This document shows, piece by piece, positions 19,901 through 27,385 of a stretch of DNA of 64,000 bases (within the stretch, counting starts at the first letter, position 1; each line of letters opens with the position of its first letter). The stretch is taken from positions 124,001 through 188,000 of the forward strand of contig CAUTQY010000001.1 of assembly GCA_963540815.1 (NCBI GenBank), given 5' to 3'. The position numbers were made by a program, and so were the translations under genes. Source of the stretch: Scybalousia_A sp963540815. Its GTDB lineage: Bacteria; Bacteroidota; Bacteroidia; Bacteroidales; P3. The notes beneath the pieces were generated by a model. That model was not told where the DNA came from. It searched no databases and saw nothing but the letters and a program-made list of their open reading frames with translations.

Positions 19901-20651
19901 AAAATTCTGCTCTGTGGTAACCTCTGTCATTGAAAGGTTCCGAAGTACGATAGGAAAGCAGACCTTCAAATTTGTTCTGAGGCGGTTTCAAGGTTACGTT
20001 CATTGCTCCGCCGACAGCCTCCCCATACTCTGCCGGAGTTCCACCCAATATTATCTCCATACTCTGTATGGCTGACTTCGGAGCTGAAACGGAAGACCTT
20101 TTGGCTCCGTTTACATACTGCTGCATATTAGACTCTCCGCGCGCAGTACCTGCACCACCGTCATTATCTTGTACACCTCCCATAGTTGCCAATATGGCAC
20201 TAACGGAATTAGCAGTGACCTTCTCTATATCATCTGAGGTTATTCTAGTACCTGAGGTAGCCTGTCCCTTCTCAATCAGAGGCTCCTTATAGTCAGTAAC
20301 AGTTACTCCCCCCAATGTGGTCGCCTCCGATTTTAGAGCTATATCACCACCGGCAGAGAAACCGGTAGCAGAAACCGGTACGCCTTTTTTTATGGCAGTT
20401 CCATAACCGACAAATGACGCTTGAATGTCGTAAGTTCCCGGGGATAGAGGTTTGATTTGATAAGTTCCGTCTAAACCCGTTTGAGCTCCTCCCTTTTGTT
20501 CGCCATTTTGGAGAACAATGACGTTAACAAAAGGCATCGGCTCATTTGTTTGTTCGTCTGTAATAGTACCCGTAAGAACACCTTGCGCATACATTACATT
20601 TGTTGCAACAAGCAACCCGAGCGTAAATAATATTCTTTTAAGCATACTCAT
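16932..20651 (-). CDS. TonB-dependent receptor with carboxypeptidase-regulatory domain
   Basis: About 1240 residues from the start MSMLKRILFTLGLLVATNVM (20651; 20645 is also possible). A longer frame to 20837 would run through the upstream small gene and add residues that do not look like protein. Order: signal peptide to MYAQG, carboxypeptidase-regulatory-like domain (GVLTGTITDEQTNEPMPFVN), plug domain (RITSDDIEKV, GGTPAEYGEAVGGAMNVTLK), a long 22-strand barrel, and terminal VEIGVSYQF. It would take a ligand through the outer membrane using TonB energy. No SusD-like lipoprotein follows; instead a T9SS cargo and a PorV-like barrel do, which suggests a role other than glycan uptake. Confidence 0.9.
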   Translation of the reverse strand: MSMLKRILFTLGLLVATNVMYAQGVLTGTITDEQTNEPMPFVNVIVLQNGEQKGGAQTGLDGTYQIKPLSPGTYDIQASFVGYGTAIKKGVPVSATGFSAGGDIALKSEATTLGGVTVTDYKEPLIEKGQATSGTRITSDDIEKVTANSVSAILATMGGVQDNDGGAGTARGESNMQQYVNGAKRSSVSAPKSAIQSMEIILGGTPAEYGEAVGGAMNVTLKPPQNKFEGLLSYRTSEPFNDRGYHRAEFYLTGPVWVKRNKVTNTSKTLVGFRLSGFFSHVSSGLFASGREPYMIKDSALSRIAQSPLVYDVQYGVNYAAQYLKKDAFEQVGRIPNIGSNSVYVEGGLDFVLSDRTSLKVSGEFIYSFGKNSGDLLLNNDNNSSYKGYSYQIMGDFTHKLSTDNSSTALIQNVMFKALASYEKHYSISAYNSDFDDDYFKYGYIGKFTSYWSPTYNLAKLDIDGDGSEEWVRQLTSWSQDSMTFRAANYNPGLVAYTNQLYYSDEFASLRESSFITRNADYLEAYKGLMNGSRPGASPYYAVYDLYSYYGIPPFTYSKSESDYIYATAKISADIAKHQVEIGFQYDRKTYSSYSLNAGGLWTLMRQRQNLHNLAPDYSNPIIDNSGYYPIVTYNRNYDGGSQSHFDRYLREHLRSLGYSNITDVSMLDIDSYDPDVFSLDLFSTDELYNNGGNNTYISMRGYDHTGKKISGKTSLQDFFTGNNGNRVLGAWQPIYMAGYIQDQFFFRDLVFNIGVRVDRFDGNQMVLKDPYLIYDAYTVRDMRNAGNASKIPSTIPNDAVVYVENLSEGESLPTNDVTITGFRRGYGSNVTWYTASGEITSDPSRVSGASGQPLPFRKGTLLATGFPTEISVDAFEDYKPQVVAMPRLALSFPVTDRSKFTASYDIIARRPSESYWQAPYASYLFMSNLSEPTLTNPNLKPEKITNYELGFQQVLSTHSALTISAYYKQTRDLINLVQYVGADPKNIYYTYDNQDYRTTKGMTIQYDLRRIKNVRATASYTLQYAEGTTGLGSSTIVSLIRLGYPNVKMMFPISDDRRHAFKFNLDFRYEGGNNYNGPTTKRKVTDKDGNTKVKTIKWLQNFGVNVTGVVQSGTPYTKLYSQTQKTIVGSFRGARLPWYYRVDLTVDKAFIIKVGKRTTVLDVFCSVTNVFNIKNITSVYSVTGDPDDDGYLTDPETQTTIRAQIDEAAYRNYYLMYLNSNYLYSTPRSVEIGVSYQF

Positions 20652-20670
20652 ATAGTGTATTATGTTATTT

Positions 20671-20988
20671 CTATTTATAAGGTCTTTCCAAAATAGAAGA
20701 ATAAATGATAGCAGATTTAATATCAAATTTCTTTGTTTTAGTCTGAGCCTTTGTATCATATATATTTTGTTCTTTATTAACAGCCTTATCGTAAGTAGAA
20801 TTATTTGAGAAAATCTTGTTTTCTTTGTGTTTAACATTGGTTTCCTTTATAGGAACAATAATATCTTCCAAGGTTATGGAAGACTCCGGTTCATACCCCG
20901 AATTTTTAAAAACACCCTGTACTTTCTTCTTTTTCGTAAAAGAAGAAAGTACAAGCAAAATAAATGCTATTACTAAGAGAGCGGTCAT
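20671..20988 (-). CDS. small single-pass membrane protein after secDF
   Basis: 105 residues. Residues 1-18 (MTALLVIAFILLVLSSFT) form one membrane segment, followed by KKKK, a polar linker, and a C-terminal FDIKSAIIYSSILERPYK that resembles a conserved end of small Bacteroidota membrane proteins. It starts 7 bases after secDF and ends 19 bases before the TonB-dependent receptor, so it belongs to the same transcript. Function unknown; its location suggests a link to export, which is only inference. Confidence 0.72.
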   Translation of the reverse strand: MTALLVIAFILLVLSSFTKKKKVQGVFKNSGYEPESSITLEDIIVPIKETNVKHKENKIFSNNSTYDKAVNKEQNIYDTKAQTKTKKFDIKSAIIYSSILERPYK

Positions 20989-20995
20989 TTATAAA

Positions 20996-23995
20996 TTATT
21001 TATCCTTATTTTGTTTGCGTGTTATCAAAGCATAGGCCATAGGACAAGCTACACAAAGAGACGCAAAACATCCCGCAGCTATACCTATAAACATAGTGAA
21101 AGAAAAGCCTCTTAATCCCTCTCCTCCGAATATAAATATCACCAACAAAGTTAATAATGTAGTACCCAAGGTGTTAAAAGTACGCGAAAGCGTTTGATTC
21201 ATTGCGTCATTCATTAACTTTCCGTAATTTTCCTTAGGGAATAAATTAACATTTTCTCTTACACGGTCAAATACAATAACCGTATCATTGACGGAGTAAC
21301 CTATGACTGTTAAAACAACAGCCACAAATTGTTGGTCAACCTCCAAACTAAATGGCATAATCTTATTAAATAAGGAGAAAGTACCTATCGTAATTAGAGC
21401 ATCAAAACTCAGAGAGGTTAGAGAAGCCAAACCATACTGCCATTTTTTGAATCTTATTGCAATATATATGAATATAAGAATCAGTGAAACCAATACTGCA
21501 ATGATGGCAGAACGTTGTATGTCTTCAGCCATAGTAGGCCCTACTTTCTCAGAAGAAATAATTCCCAACGGACTTGTTTGAGTGGAACGGAATTTCTCCA
21601 AATTGATAGTAGTATCCTTGTAGAAAGATTTTGTTCCGTTAAACAATTTTGCTATTGCCTCATTGTTAATTACATCACTATCTTCTTTTATTTTATAGTC
21701 CGTGGTAACTTTCACTTGATAAGAAGGTCCAAATGTTTTTACCTCCGGAGCAGAACCGTATTCTTTTGTGAGAGCGGAACGAATAGCTTCCGGTTTAACA
21801 TCTTGGTCAAAACGGATAACATATGTCCTTCCTCCCGAAAAGTCTACACCCAAATCCAAACCTTTAAAAGTAAGAGAACCCAAAGCAATAACGACAAAAA
21901 CAGCTACAACTGTCCATTGTTTTTTATGCGTACCTACAAAGTTAACATTAGGTTTCTCCAAGAAATGTTGGGTAAGTTTTGTATAAAATGCAATGTTACG
22001 CTTCTCACCACCTTTTCTGTTTAACATTGCTTCAAAAACAAGCCTAGAAACAAATATTCCGGAGAACAAAGTGGTCAGAATACCTATACACAATACTATG
22101 GCAAAACCTTGTACGGGACCACTGCCAAAATAAGCAAGAACTATACCCGTAAGCAAAGTGGTAACGTTTCCGTCTATGATAGCGGAATATGCAACTTTGT
22201 ATCCTTCTGATATGGCAGAAGCTATATTCTTGCCTTTAAGCAACTCCTCCTTAATACGCTCATTTATTATAACATTTGCGTCTACTGCCATACCCATGGT
22301 TAACACTATACCCGCAATACCCGGTAAAGTAAGAACCGCCCCCAAAGAAGCCAATACTCCAAACAAAAAGAATAGATTTACAACCAAAGCAACACAAGCA
22401 GCGATACCTGCCGTACTATAAAAGAATAGCATGTACACAAGCACAAGAATAATAGCAAACAAGAAAGACATCATACCTGCTTTAATGGACTCTTCTCCCA
22501 AAGAAGGACCGACAACGGATTCTTGAACTATCTTGGCAGGAGCCGTAAGCTTACCCGACTTTAGAATATTGGACAAATCCTTAGTTTCCTCTACCGTAAA
22601 ATGTCCTGAAATTTCGGAACGACCTCCGTCTATTTCACCATTGACCCTTGGTGAGGAGTAAACTACACTATCCAAAACTATGGCTACACATTCGCCCACA
22701 TGATTCCCCGTGATTTTTGCCCATTTTCTTGCGGCATCATCTTTCATAACCATAGAAACAACAGGACTACCTGTCTGATTAAAATCGTCCTTAGCTTCAG
22801 ATATAACATCTCCGTCTAACAACGGACCGTTCTTTTCTACGTGTACGGCGTAAAGCTCATATTCATTGGTCTTGGAAATAGGCTTGGCAGACCACAAAAA
22901 CAATAAGTCTTTCGGCATCTTTGCCTGAGCTTTTTTTAGGAGTCTGCTTATTTCCGCACGATTTTGACCCGGTGCCGTTGCTACAGCCAAACTCATTTGC
23001 GTATTTGCAACGGAGAATAAAGAAAGCAGGGGATTTTTATTTTTTTCCTGAGTGCCTTGATTGTCCTCCGTTGAAGAAACCTGTTCCGTTGCAATAGTAG
23101 TAGAAGTTTGAGAATCCGTTACATCCTGCTCTTCATGAGAACGAGAACCAACCGAAAGCCAAGCATCCATATCCTGCAAAGCACGAACGGCCTTGTTTAA
23201 ATCTTTTTCTACCAACCAGAATTGTAAACGAGCACTACCTTCCAACAAATTTGTAACACGTTGAGGGTCCTTAATACCCGGAAGTTCTATCAATATTCTC
23301 TCGGTAGCATCTAACTTTTGTATGGTAGGTTGCGCTACTCCAAATTTATCTATACGCTTGGAAAGCACTTGATATGTAGTCTGGAAAGCATCACTACACT
23401 GACTGCTTATTGCCGAAATGACTTGTTCGTTGGAAGAATTTTTCGTTATACCCTTATCTTTTAACTTAGTACTGAAAAAAGCAGCCAATTCTACATTTTT
23501 TGCCTCTTTCACGGCGTCTGAGAATCTGTCTATGTACCTACCGCCATTTTGTCTGTGAAGTACGGTTGCTCTATTCAGCAGGGATGTTACCGTTACGTCT
23601 TCCGCATTAGAGGCAAGACTCTTTATAACATCCACGGTGGAGACCTCCATCATAACATTCATACCACCCTTAAGGTCCAAACCGAGATTTATCTCCCTCT
23701 CCTTACATTCCTTATAGGAGAACTTACGTATGAATAGAAAGTTGTAAACAGTTTGCTCCGAAATTGAGTCCAAGTAGGCATTCTCTACAGCATCTTCTAT
23801 AGAGTCCTTGTAGGCTATTCTATCGGCATCTGATAAGTTCAATTTCAGACCCTGCATTTCTTTTATGGCTACCTGCTTGCCGTACTCCTCTGCCCTACTC
23901 TCTACTCGCTTAGTCACCAAAGTAAAGGACAATTGATATATACAAATCAATGCAAATATCACTGCAATAACTCTAATAGCTCCTTTATTTTGCAT
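20996..23995 (-). CDS. secDF: SecDF protein translocase (fused)
   Basis: 999 residues combining SecD and SecF, the proton-driven partners of SecYEG that pull exported proteins across the inner membrane. The SecD half has a first membrane helix (IRVIAVIFALICIYQLSF), the P1 head with INLGLDLKGGMNVMMEV, and six-helix block with GPSLGEESIKAG and GIVLTMGMAVDANVIINERI. The SecF half starts near residue 670 with LGVDFSGGRTYVIRF and has GYSVNDTVIVFDRVREN. A low-complexity Ser/Thr/Glu/Gln insert sits near residues 280-325 in the P1 domain. It is the first gene of a tightly packed minus-strand run, with a promoter box at 24044-24051. Confidence 0.97.
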   Translation of the reverse strand: MQNKGAIRVIAVIFALICIYQLSFTLVTKRVESRAEEYGKQVAIKEMQGLKLNLSDADRIAYKDSIEDAVENAYLDSISEQTVYNFLFIRKFSYKECKEREINLGLDLKGGMNVMMEVSTVDVIKSLASNAEDVTVTSLLNRATVLHRQNGGRYIDRFSDAVKEAKNVELAAFFSTKLKDKGITKNSSNEQVISAISSQCSDAFQTTYQVLSKRIDKFGVAQPTIQKLDATERILIELPGIKDPQRVTNLLEGSARLQFWLVEKDLNKAVRALQDMDAWLSVGSRSHEEQDVTDSQTSTTIATEQVSSTEDNQGTQEKNKNPLLSLFSVANTQMSLAVATAPGQNRAEISRLLKKAQAKMPKDLLFLWSAKPISKTNEYELYAVHVEKNGPLLDGDVISEAKDDFNQTGSPVVSMVMKDDAARKWAKITGNHVGECVAIVLDSVVYSSPRVNGEIDGGRSEISGHFTVEETKDLSNILKSGKLTAPAKIVQESVVGPSLGEESIKAGMMSFLFAIILVLVYMLFFYSTAGIAACVALVVNLFFLFGVLASLGAVLTLPGIAGIVLTMGMAVDANVIINERIKEELLKGKNIASAISEGYKVAYSAIIDGNVTTLLTGIVLAYFGSGPVQGFAIVLCIGILTTLFSGIFVSRLVFEAMLNRKGGEKRNIAFYTKLTQHFLEKPNVNFVGTHKKQWTVVAVFVVIALGSLTFKGLDLGVDFSGGRTYVIRFDQDVKPEAIRSALTKEYGSAPEVKTFGPSYQVKVTTDYKIKEDSDVINNEAIAKLFNGTKSFYKDTTINLEKFRSTQTSPLGIISSEKVGPTMAEDIQRSAIIAVLVSLILIFIYIAIRFKKWQYGLASLTSLSFDALITIGTFSLFNKIMPFSLEVDQQFVAVVLTVIGYSVNDTVIVFDRVRENVNLFPKENYGKLMNDAMNQTLSRTFNTLGTTLLTLLVIFIFGGEGLRGFSFTMFIGIAAGCFASLCVACPMAYALITRKQNKDK

Positions 23996-24043
23996 ATTAA
24001 TTAGGTTTAATTTTTATAAAGTTTGCACAGTTTTTTAAAGTTG

Positions 24044-24051
24044 CAAATTTA
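24044..24051 (-). promoter_or_regulatory. Bacteroidota -7 box upstream of secDF
   Basis: TAAATTTG on the minus strand matches the Bacteroidota TAnnTTTG -7 element, 49 bases before the secDF start. No convincing -33 TTTG is present at the usual spacing. Confidence 0.5.
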
Positions 24052-24268
24052 TATTAATATTTTAAATCCACATAATTTCTCTCACTTTTTTTGTAAAAAA
24101 CACTACTTATACGATAAAAAACAGGTCTGTAAAAAAATATATTTTTTGAATGTGTAAGATATTGAAAATTTATTGTAAAAAATACTATGAGATTTCAATT
24201 ATGGTGAGCGTATTAGAGGTATCATAAAAAATAATGACAAAAAAATAATCTTTAACAAAAATAAATAA

Positions 24269-24276
24269 TAACTTTG
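24269..24276 (+). promoter_or_regulatory. Bacteroidota -7 box upstream of the MFS gene
   Basis: TAACTTTG matches TAnnTTTG and lies 43 bases before the transporter start. The remaining part of this 324-base divergent spacer (23996-24319) is AT-rich and shows no gene. Confidence 0.5.
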
Positions 24277-24319
24277 CAATTTAATAATAAATATTACTAA
24301 CGAATACAAAAAATAGACT

Positions 24320-25762
24320 ATGACAGAAAAAATTCAAAAGTTAATTAACGACAGTCCTGTTGCACGTTGGACAGCCTTAATTCTCATTGCTTTAATGATG
24401 TTTTTCGGCTATATGTTTGTAGACCTAATGTCTCCTTTGCAGAGTTTGATAGAAACAGAAAGAGGATGGGCGCCGTCAGCCTTTGGGACCTACGCTGCGG
24501 GGGAATATATCCTAAACGTATGCGGCTTTCTTATCATAGCAGGTATTATATTGGATAAATGCGGAATACGTTTTACGGGTACGTTATCTGCGTCTCTAAT
24601 GTTTGTAGGAGCAGTTATAAAGTTTATAGGAATAAGTGACTGGTTTCAGACTACAGGGATGAATGAATGGCTTAGTTCTTGGTGGGTAAGTATGCCCGGT
24701 AGTGCAAAGATGGCAGCATTGGGTTTTATGATATTCGGTTGCGGATGCGAAATGGCCGGAATTACCGTTTCAAGAGCTATTGCCAAATGGTTTGAAGGAA
24801 AAGAAATGGCCTTGGCTATGGGATTGGAAATGGCTATTGCCCGAGTTGGAGTGTTCGCTATTTTCTCCATATCTCCTTGGATTGCAGAACATTTGGGACA
24901 GTCTCTTTTTGGGAAAACAACAGTTGTAGCATCCGTTGCGTTTTGCACGGTATTATTGCTAATAGGTCTTATTTTCTTTCTCGTTTTTTGTGTAATGGAC
25001 AAAAGATTTGATAAACAGTTGGGAGAAAAAGCACTTGCAGAAGGGAATGCAAAAGAAGAAGAGTTTAAAGTAAGCGATATAGGCAAGATTTTATCTTCTC
25101 AAACTTTCTGGGTAGTTGCACTTTTGTGCGTTCTTTATTATTCGGCAATATTTCCATTCCAAAGGTATGGCGCAAATATGCTACAATGTAACTTGGACGG
25201 AATATCCGCTCAACAAGCATCAAATATATTCCGATGGTTTCCCATAGGAGCAGCCATTATTACACCGTTTTTAGGTAATTTCTTGGACAGAAAAGGAAAA
25301 GGAGCAACCATGCTTATCTTCGGTGCTTTATTGCTTATAGTATGCCATTTGATATTTGCCTTTTTACTTCCTGCTACACGTAGCCATTTACTTGCATATG
25401 CAACAATAGTTGTTTTGGGAGTATCTTTTGCGTTAGTTCCCGCCGCTCTATGGCCAAGCGTACCAAAGATTATGGACCCAAGATATTTGGGCAGTGCTTA
25501 TTCTTTAATCTTTTGGGTACAAAACGTAGGCTTGTGCTTTGTTCCTATGTTTATAGGCAGTGTGTTGCAAGCAGCAAATACAAATAATCCTGCCGTTATT
25601 GCGGCAAAGGCAACAAATGCCGATTTTATCCCCTACGATTACACAATACCCTTGGTAATATTTGCAACTTTTGGTGTTCTGGCTCTCATTATAGCACTAT
25701 ACCTAAAAGTTATGGATAGCAAAAAACATTTGGGATTGGAAGAACCTAATATCAAAAAATAA
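24320..25762 (+). CDS. major facilitator superfamily transporter
   Basis: 480 residues with 12 predicted membrane helices split by a charged cytoplasmic loop (KRFDKQLGEKALAEGNAKEEE). It has DKCGIRFTG after helix 2 and FLDRKGKGATMLIFG in the second half, equivalents of the MFS loop 2-3 and 8-9 motifs. The sequence style (FVDLMSPLQSLIE near the start, RYLGSAYSLIFWVQNVG late) recalls the MFSD1-like group, which includes dipeptide uniporters, but this substrate call is tentative. The gene is alone, with its own promoter box and a strong terminator. Confidence 0.85.
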   Translation: MTEKIQKLINDSPVARWTALILIALMMFFGYMFVDLMSPLQSLIETERGWAPSAFGTYAAGEYILNVCGFLIIAGIILDKCGIRFTGTLSASLMFVGAVIKFIGISDWFQTTGMNEWLSSWWVSMPGSAKMAALGFMIFGCGCEMAGITVSRAIAKWFEGKEMALAMGLEMAIARVGVFAIFSISPWIAEHLGQSLFGKTTVVASVAFCTVLLLIGLIFFLVFCVMDKRFDKQLGEKALAEGNAKEEEFKVSDIGKILSSQTFWVVALLCVLYYSAIFPFQRYGANMLQCNLDGISAQQASNIFRWFPIGAAIITPFLGNFLDRKGKGATMLIFGALLLIVCHLIFAFLLPATRSHLLAYATIVVLGVSFALVPAALWPSVPKIMDPRYLGSAYSLIFWVQNVGLCFVPMFIGSVLQAANTNNPAVIAAKATNADFIPYDYTIPLVIFATFGVLALIIALYLKVMDSKKHLGLEEPNIKK

Positions 25763-25802
25763 CATCCGAACATTAGTGCCATTCAATCTTTGAAGTTTAA
25801 AA

Positions 25803-25840
25803 ATAAAACGGCGATTCGTTAAAACGAATCGCCGTTTTAT
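25803..25840 (+). terminator. perfect hairpin 1, terminator of the MFS gene
   Basis: Left arm ATAAAACGGCGATTCGTT and right arm AACGAATCGCCGTTTTAT are exact complements with a two-base loop, followed by TTTATTCTTT. It lies 40 bases after the transporter stop. Confidence 0.85.
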
Positions 25841-25843
25841 TTT

Positions 25844-25883
25844 ATTCTTTCGCCGTTTCGATTTATCGAAACGGCGAAAGAAT
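25844..25883. repeat. perfect hairpin 2 adjacent to the terminator
   Basis: Left arm ATTCTTTCGCCGTTTCGAT and right arm ATCGAAACGGCGAAAGAAT are 19-base exact complements with a two-base loop. It begins three bases after the first hairpin. The two share the core CGCCGTTT/AAACGGCG, so arms can also pair across hairpins. No gene ends from the right closely enough to explain it as a terminator (nearest minus-strand stop is at 26210 reading left, 327 bases away). Confidence 0.8.
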
Positions 25884-26209
25884 TTATTTAATACTTGAAT
25901 TATAATGATTGTAAAAACAGCTATATTTTCATTATTAAAAATTAAATATTATTCTCTGTATATATCTGCAAACAAATATGTTAAATAGTAATATTAACAT
26001 ATTTATTTATAATCGGGATATATAAAATTAAAATTGAATCAACCGTTGTAAGACAATTGCTACGCTTATTTTTTACGGAGAGTTTTCAATAATCAAAAAA
26101 TATACTATCTATCTAATATACAATATTATACATAGTGTTTTATAAACAAGAGTTTTCTTGCAAGTTTTATAGATTAAAATGTGATTTATCAAATATTTTA
26201 CAATTTTTA
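25884..26209. other. intergenic region without a recognisable gene
   Basis: This AT-rich stretch contains no open frame of note, no RNA-like fold and no repeat that I can support. It is the 3' flank of the minus-strand LRR gene. Confidence 0.5.
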
Positions 26210-27184
26210 TTACAATTCTTTATTCGTTTCTGAGATTCTAACTTGATTCCAGCCCTTGTATTCCAAATAATTTGACAACATACCATAGGGCACTAACAAC
26301 TCTAAATTATTGTTCTGCATATCAAAAATGTCCGTTCTTAATTTAGGTGGCAATGCTGATAAGGATACTACTTTTTCCAATTTTTCACATCCCCAAAAAA
26401 TTCTCTTACCTATATTCTTCAAGGTATCGGGTAATATTATCTCTTTTAAATTATAGTCATCTTCAAAAACATAATTTCTCAAAATTTGAACCCCTTGTGA
26501 CAAATTTACTTTTTGCAAAGAAGTACAGCCCATAAATGCCCGACTTTCTATAATTTGAACAGAGGAAGGAATGATAATTTCTTTTAAATTCCAAGAAAAA
26601 GCAAAGCTCGCCGTATCTATAATTCTTAAACCCTGTGGTAAAACTATGTTCGACAAAGAATCACAACCGCAAAAAGAGTATTTACCTATGCGTTTCACAG
26701 GAGTTGGCATATTAATATCTGTTAAACTCCTACATGCAAAAAAACATGAGTTGCTTATATATTTCAATTGTTGGGGCAAATGTACTTTCTTTAACTTTGT
26801 ACAACCCTCAAAGGCACTCTCTTCTATAAATTCAACACTATCCGGAATAAATATTTCTTGCAAACTATCACAGTTTGCAAATGCGTAACTACCTATTATT
26901 TTTAGGTTGGCGGGAAGAAATACATTTTTTAATTCTTTACATCCCGCAAAGCAACTATTGGGTATTTTATCTATTTTATCATTCAATTTAATAGTATGCA
27001 AAGAGGTTTGTTCAAAACAAGAATCCGACAGTTTCTCTATTTTTTCAAACCTGTAAACTTCGGTCAAATTGTGACACAGGGCAAAAGCCTCTCTACCTAT
27101 AATGCGTATTTCTTCGGGTAAAGTGTAACTTAATAAATTTAATTGATGTCTGAATTTCTTAGCAGGAAGTTCGGATATTAACAT
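26210..27184 (-). CDS. BspA-like leucine-rich repeat protein
   Basis: 324 residues made of about 11 LRR_5/BspA-type repeats of roughly 23 residues, each with a core like IPDSVEFIEESAFEGCTKLK or LPQGLRIIDTASFAFSWNLK. Such repeats form an elongated binding surface and, in oral Bacteroidota, mediate adhesion. No signal peptide is visible at the given start (MLISELPAKKF), and no sorting domain at the C terminus (SETNKEL). Its ATG overlaps the TAA of a damaged small ORF upstream (ATGTTAA), so the true N terminus may be upstream and lost by frameshifts. Function and location are uncertain. Confidence 0.75.
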   Translation of the reverse strand: MLISELPAKKFRHQLNLLSYTLPEEIRIIGREAFALCHNLTEVYRFEKIEKLSDSCFEQTSLHTIKLNDKIDKIPNSCFAGCKELKNVFLPANLKIIGSYAFANCDSLQEIFIPDSVEFIEESAFEGCTKLKKVHLPQQLKYISNSCFFACRSLTDINMPTPVKRIGKYSFCGCDSLSNIVLPQGLRIIDTASFAFSWNLKEIIIPSSVQIIESRAFMGCTSLQKVNLSQGVQILRNYVFEDDYNLKEIILPDTLKNIGKRIFWGCEKLEKVVSLSALPPKLRTDIFDMQNNNLELLVPYGMLSNYLEYKGWNQVRISETNKEL

Positions 27185-27336
27185 TCATCTCCGCTATTAT
27201 TAGGTTGACTACCGGGTGCGACTTTTTCCATATGGTTTTTGTAATTATAGCCCCCGTTTTATTATAAACAATCTCCGTCACAGGAAACAAACAAGCAATT
27301 ACACATACAAAACATAGAAATAGTATCTTTTTTCAT
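27178..27336 (-). pseudogene. damaged small secreted ORF before the LRR gene
   Basis: From the ATG at 27336 the frame breaks at once, yet removing one A from the A6 run (27328-27333) yields MKKILFLCFVCVIACLF, a good signal peptide. Adding one G to the G5 run (27251-27255) then lets the frame continue through GGYNYKNHMEKVAPG to NNSGDEC and a TAA that overlaps the LRR start. The reconstructed product has 52 residues with a C-terminal cysteine. Two indels are needed, so this is a hypothesis; it could also be the lost N terminus of the LRR protein. Confidence 0.35.
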
Positions 27337-27385
27337 GATTTATTTCTCATTATACAATAAAACAAATGTTTTTAAATTATTGTAA

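Noticed and set aside
16932..20837. The long N-terminal extension of the TonB-dependent receptor
   Set aside because: It overlaps the upstream small gene; a normal signal peptide begins at 20651 or 20645.
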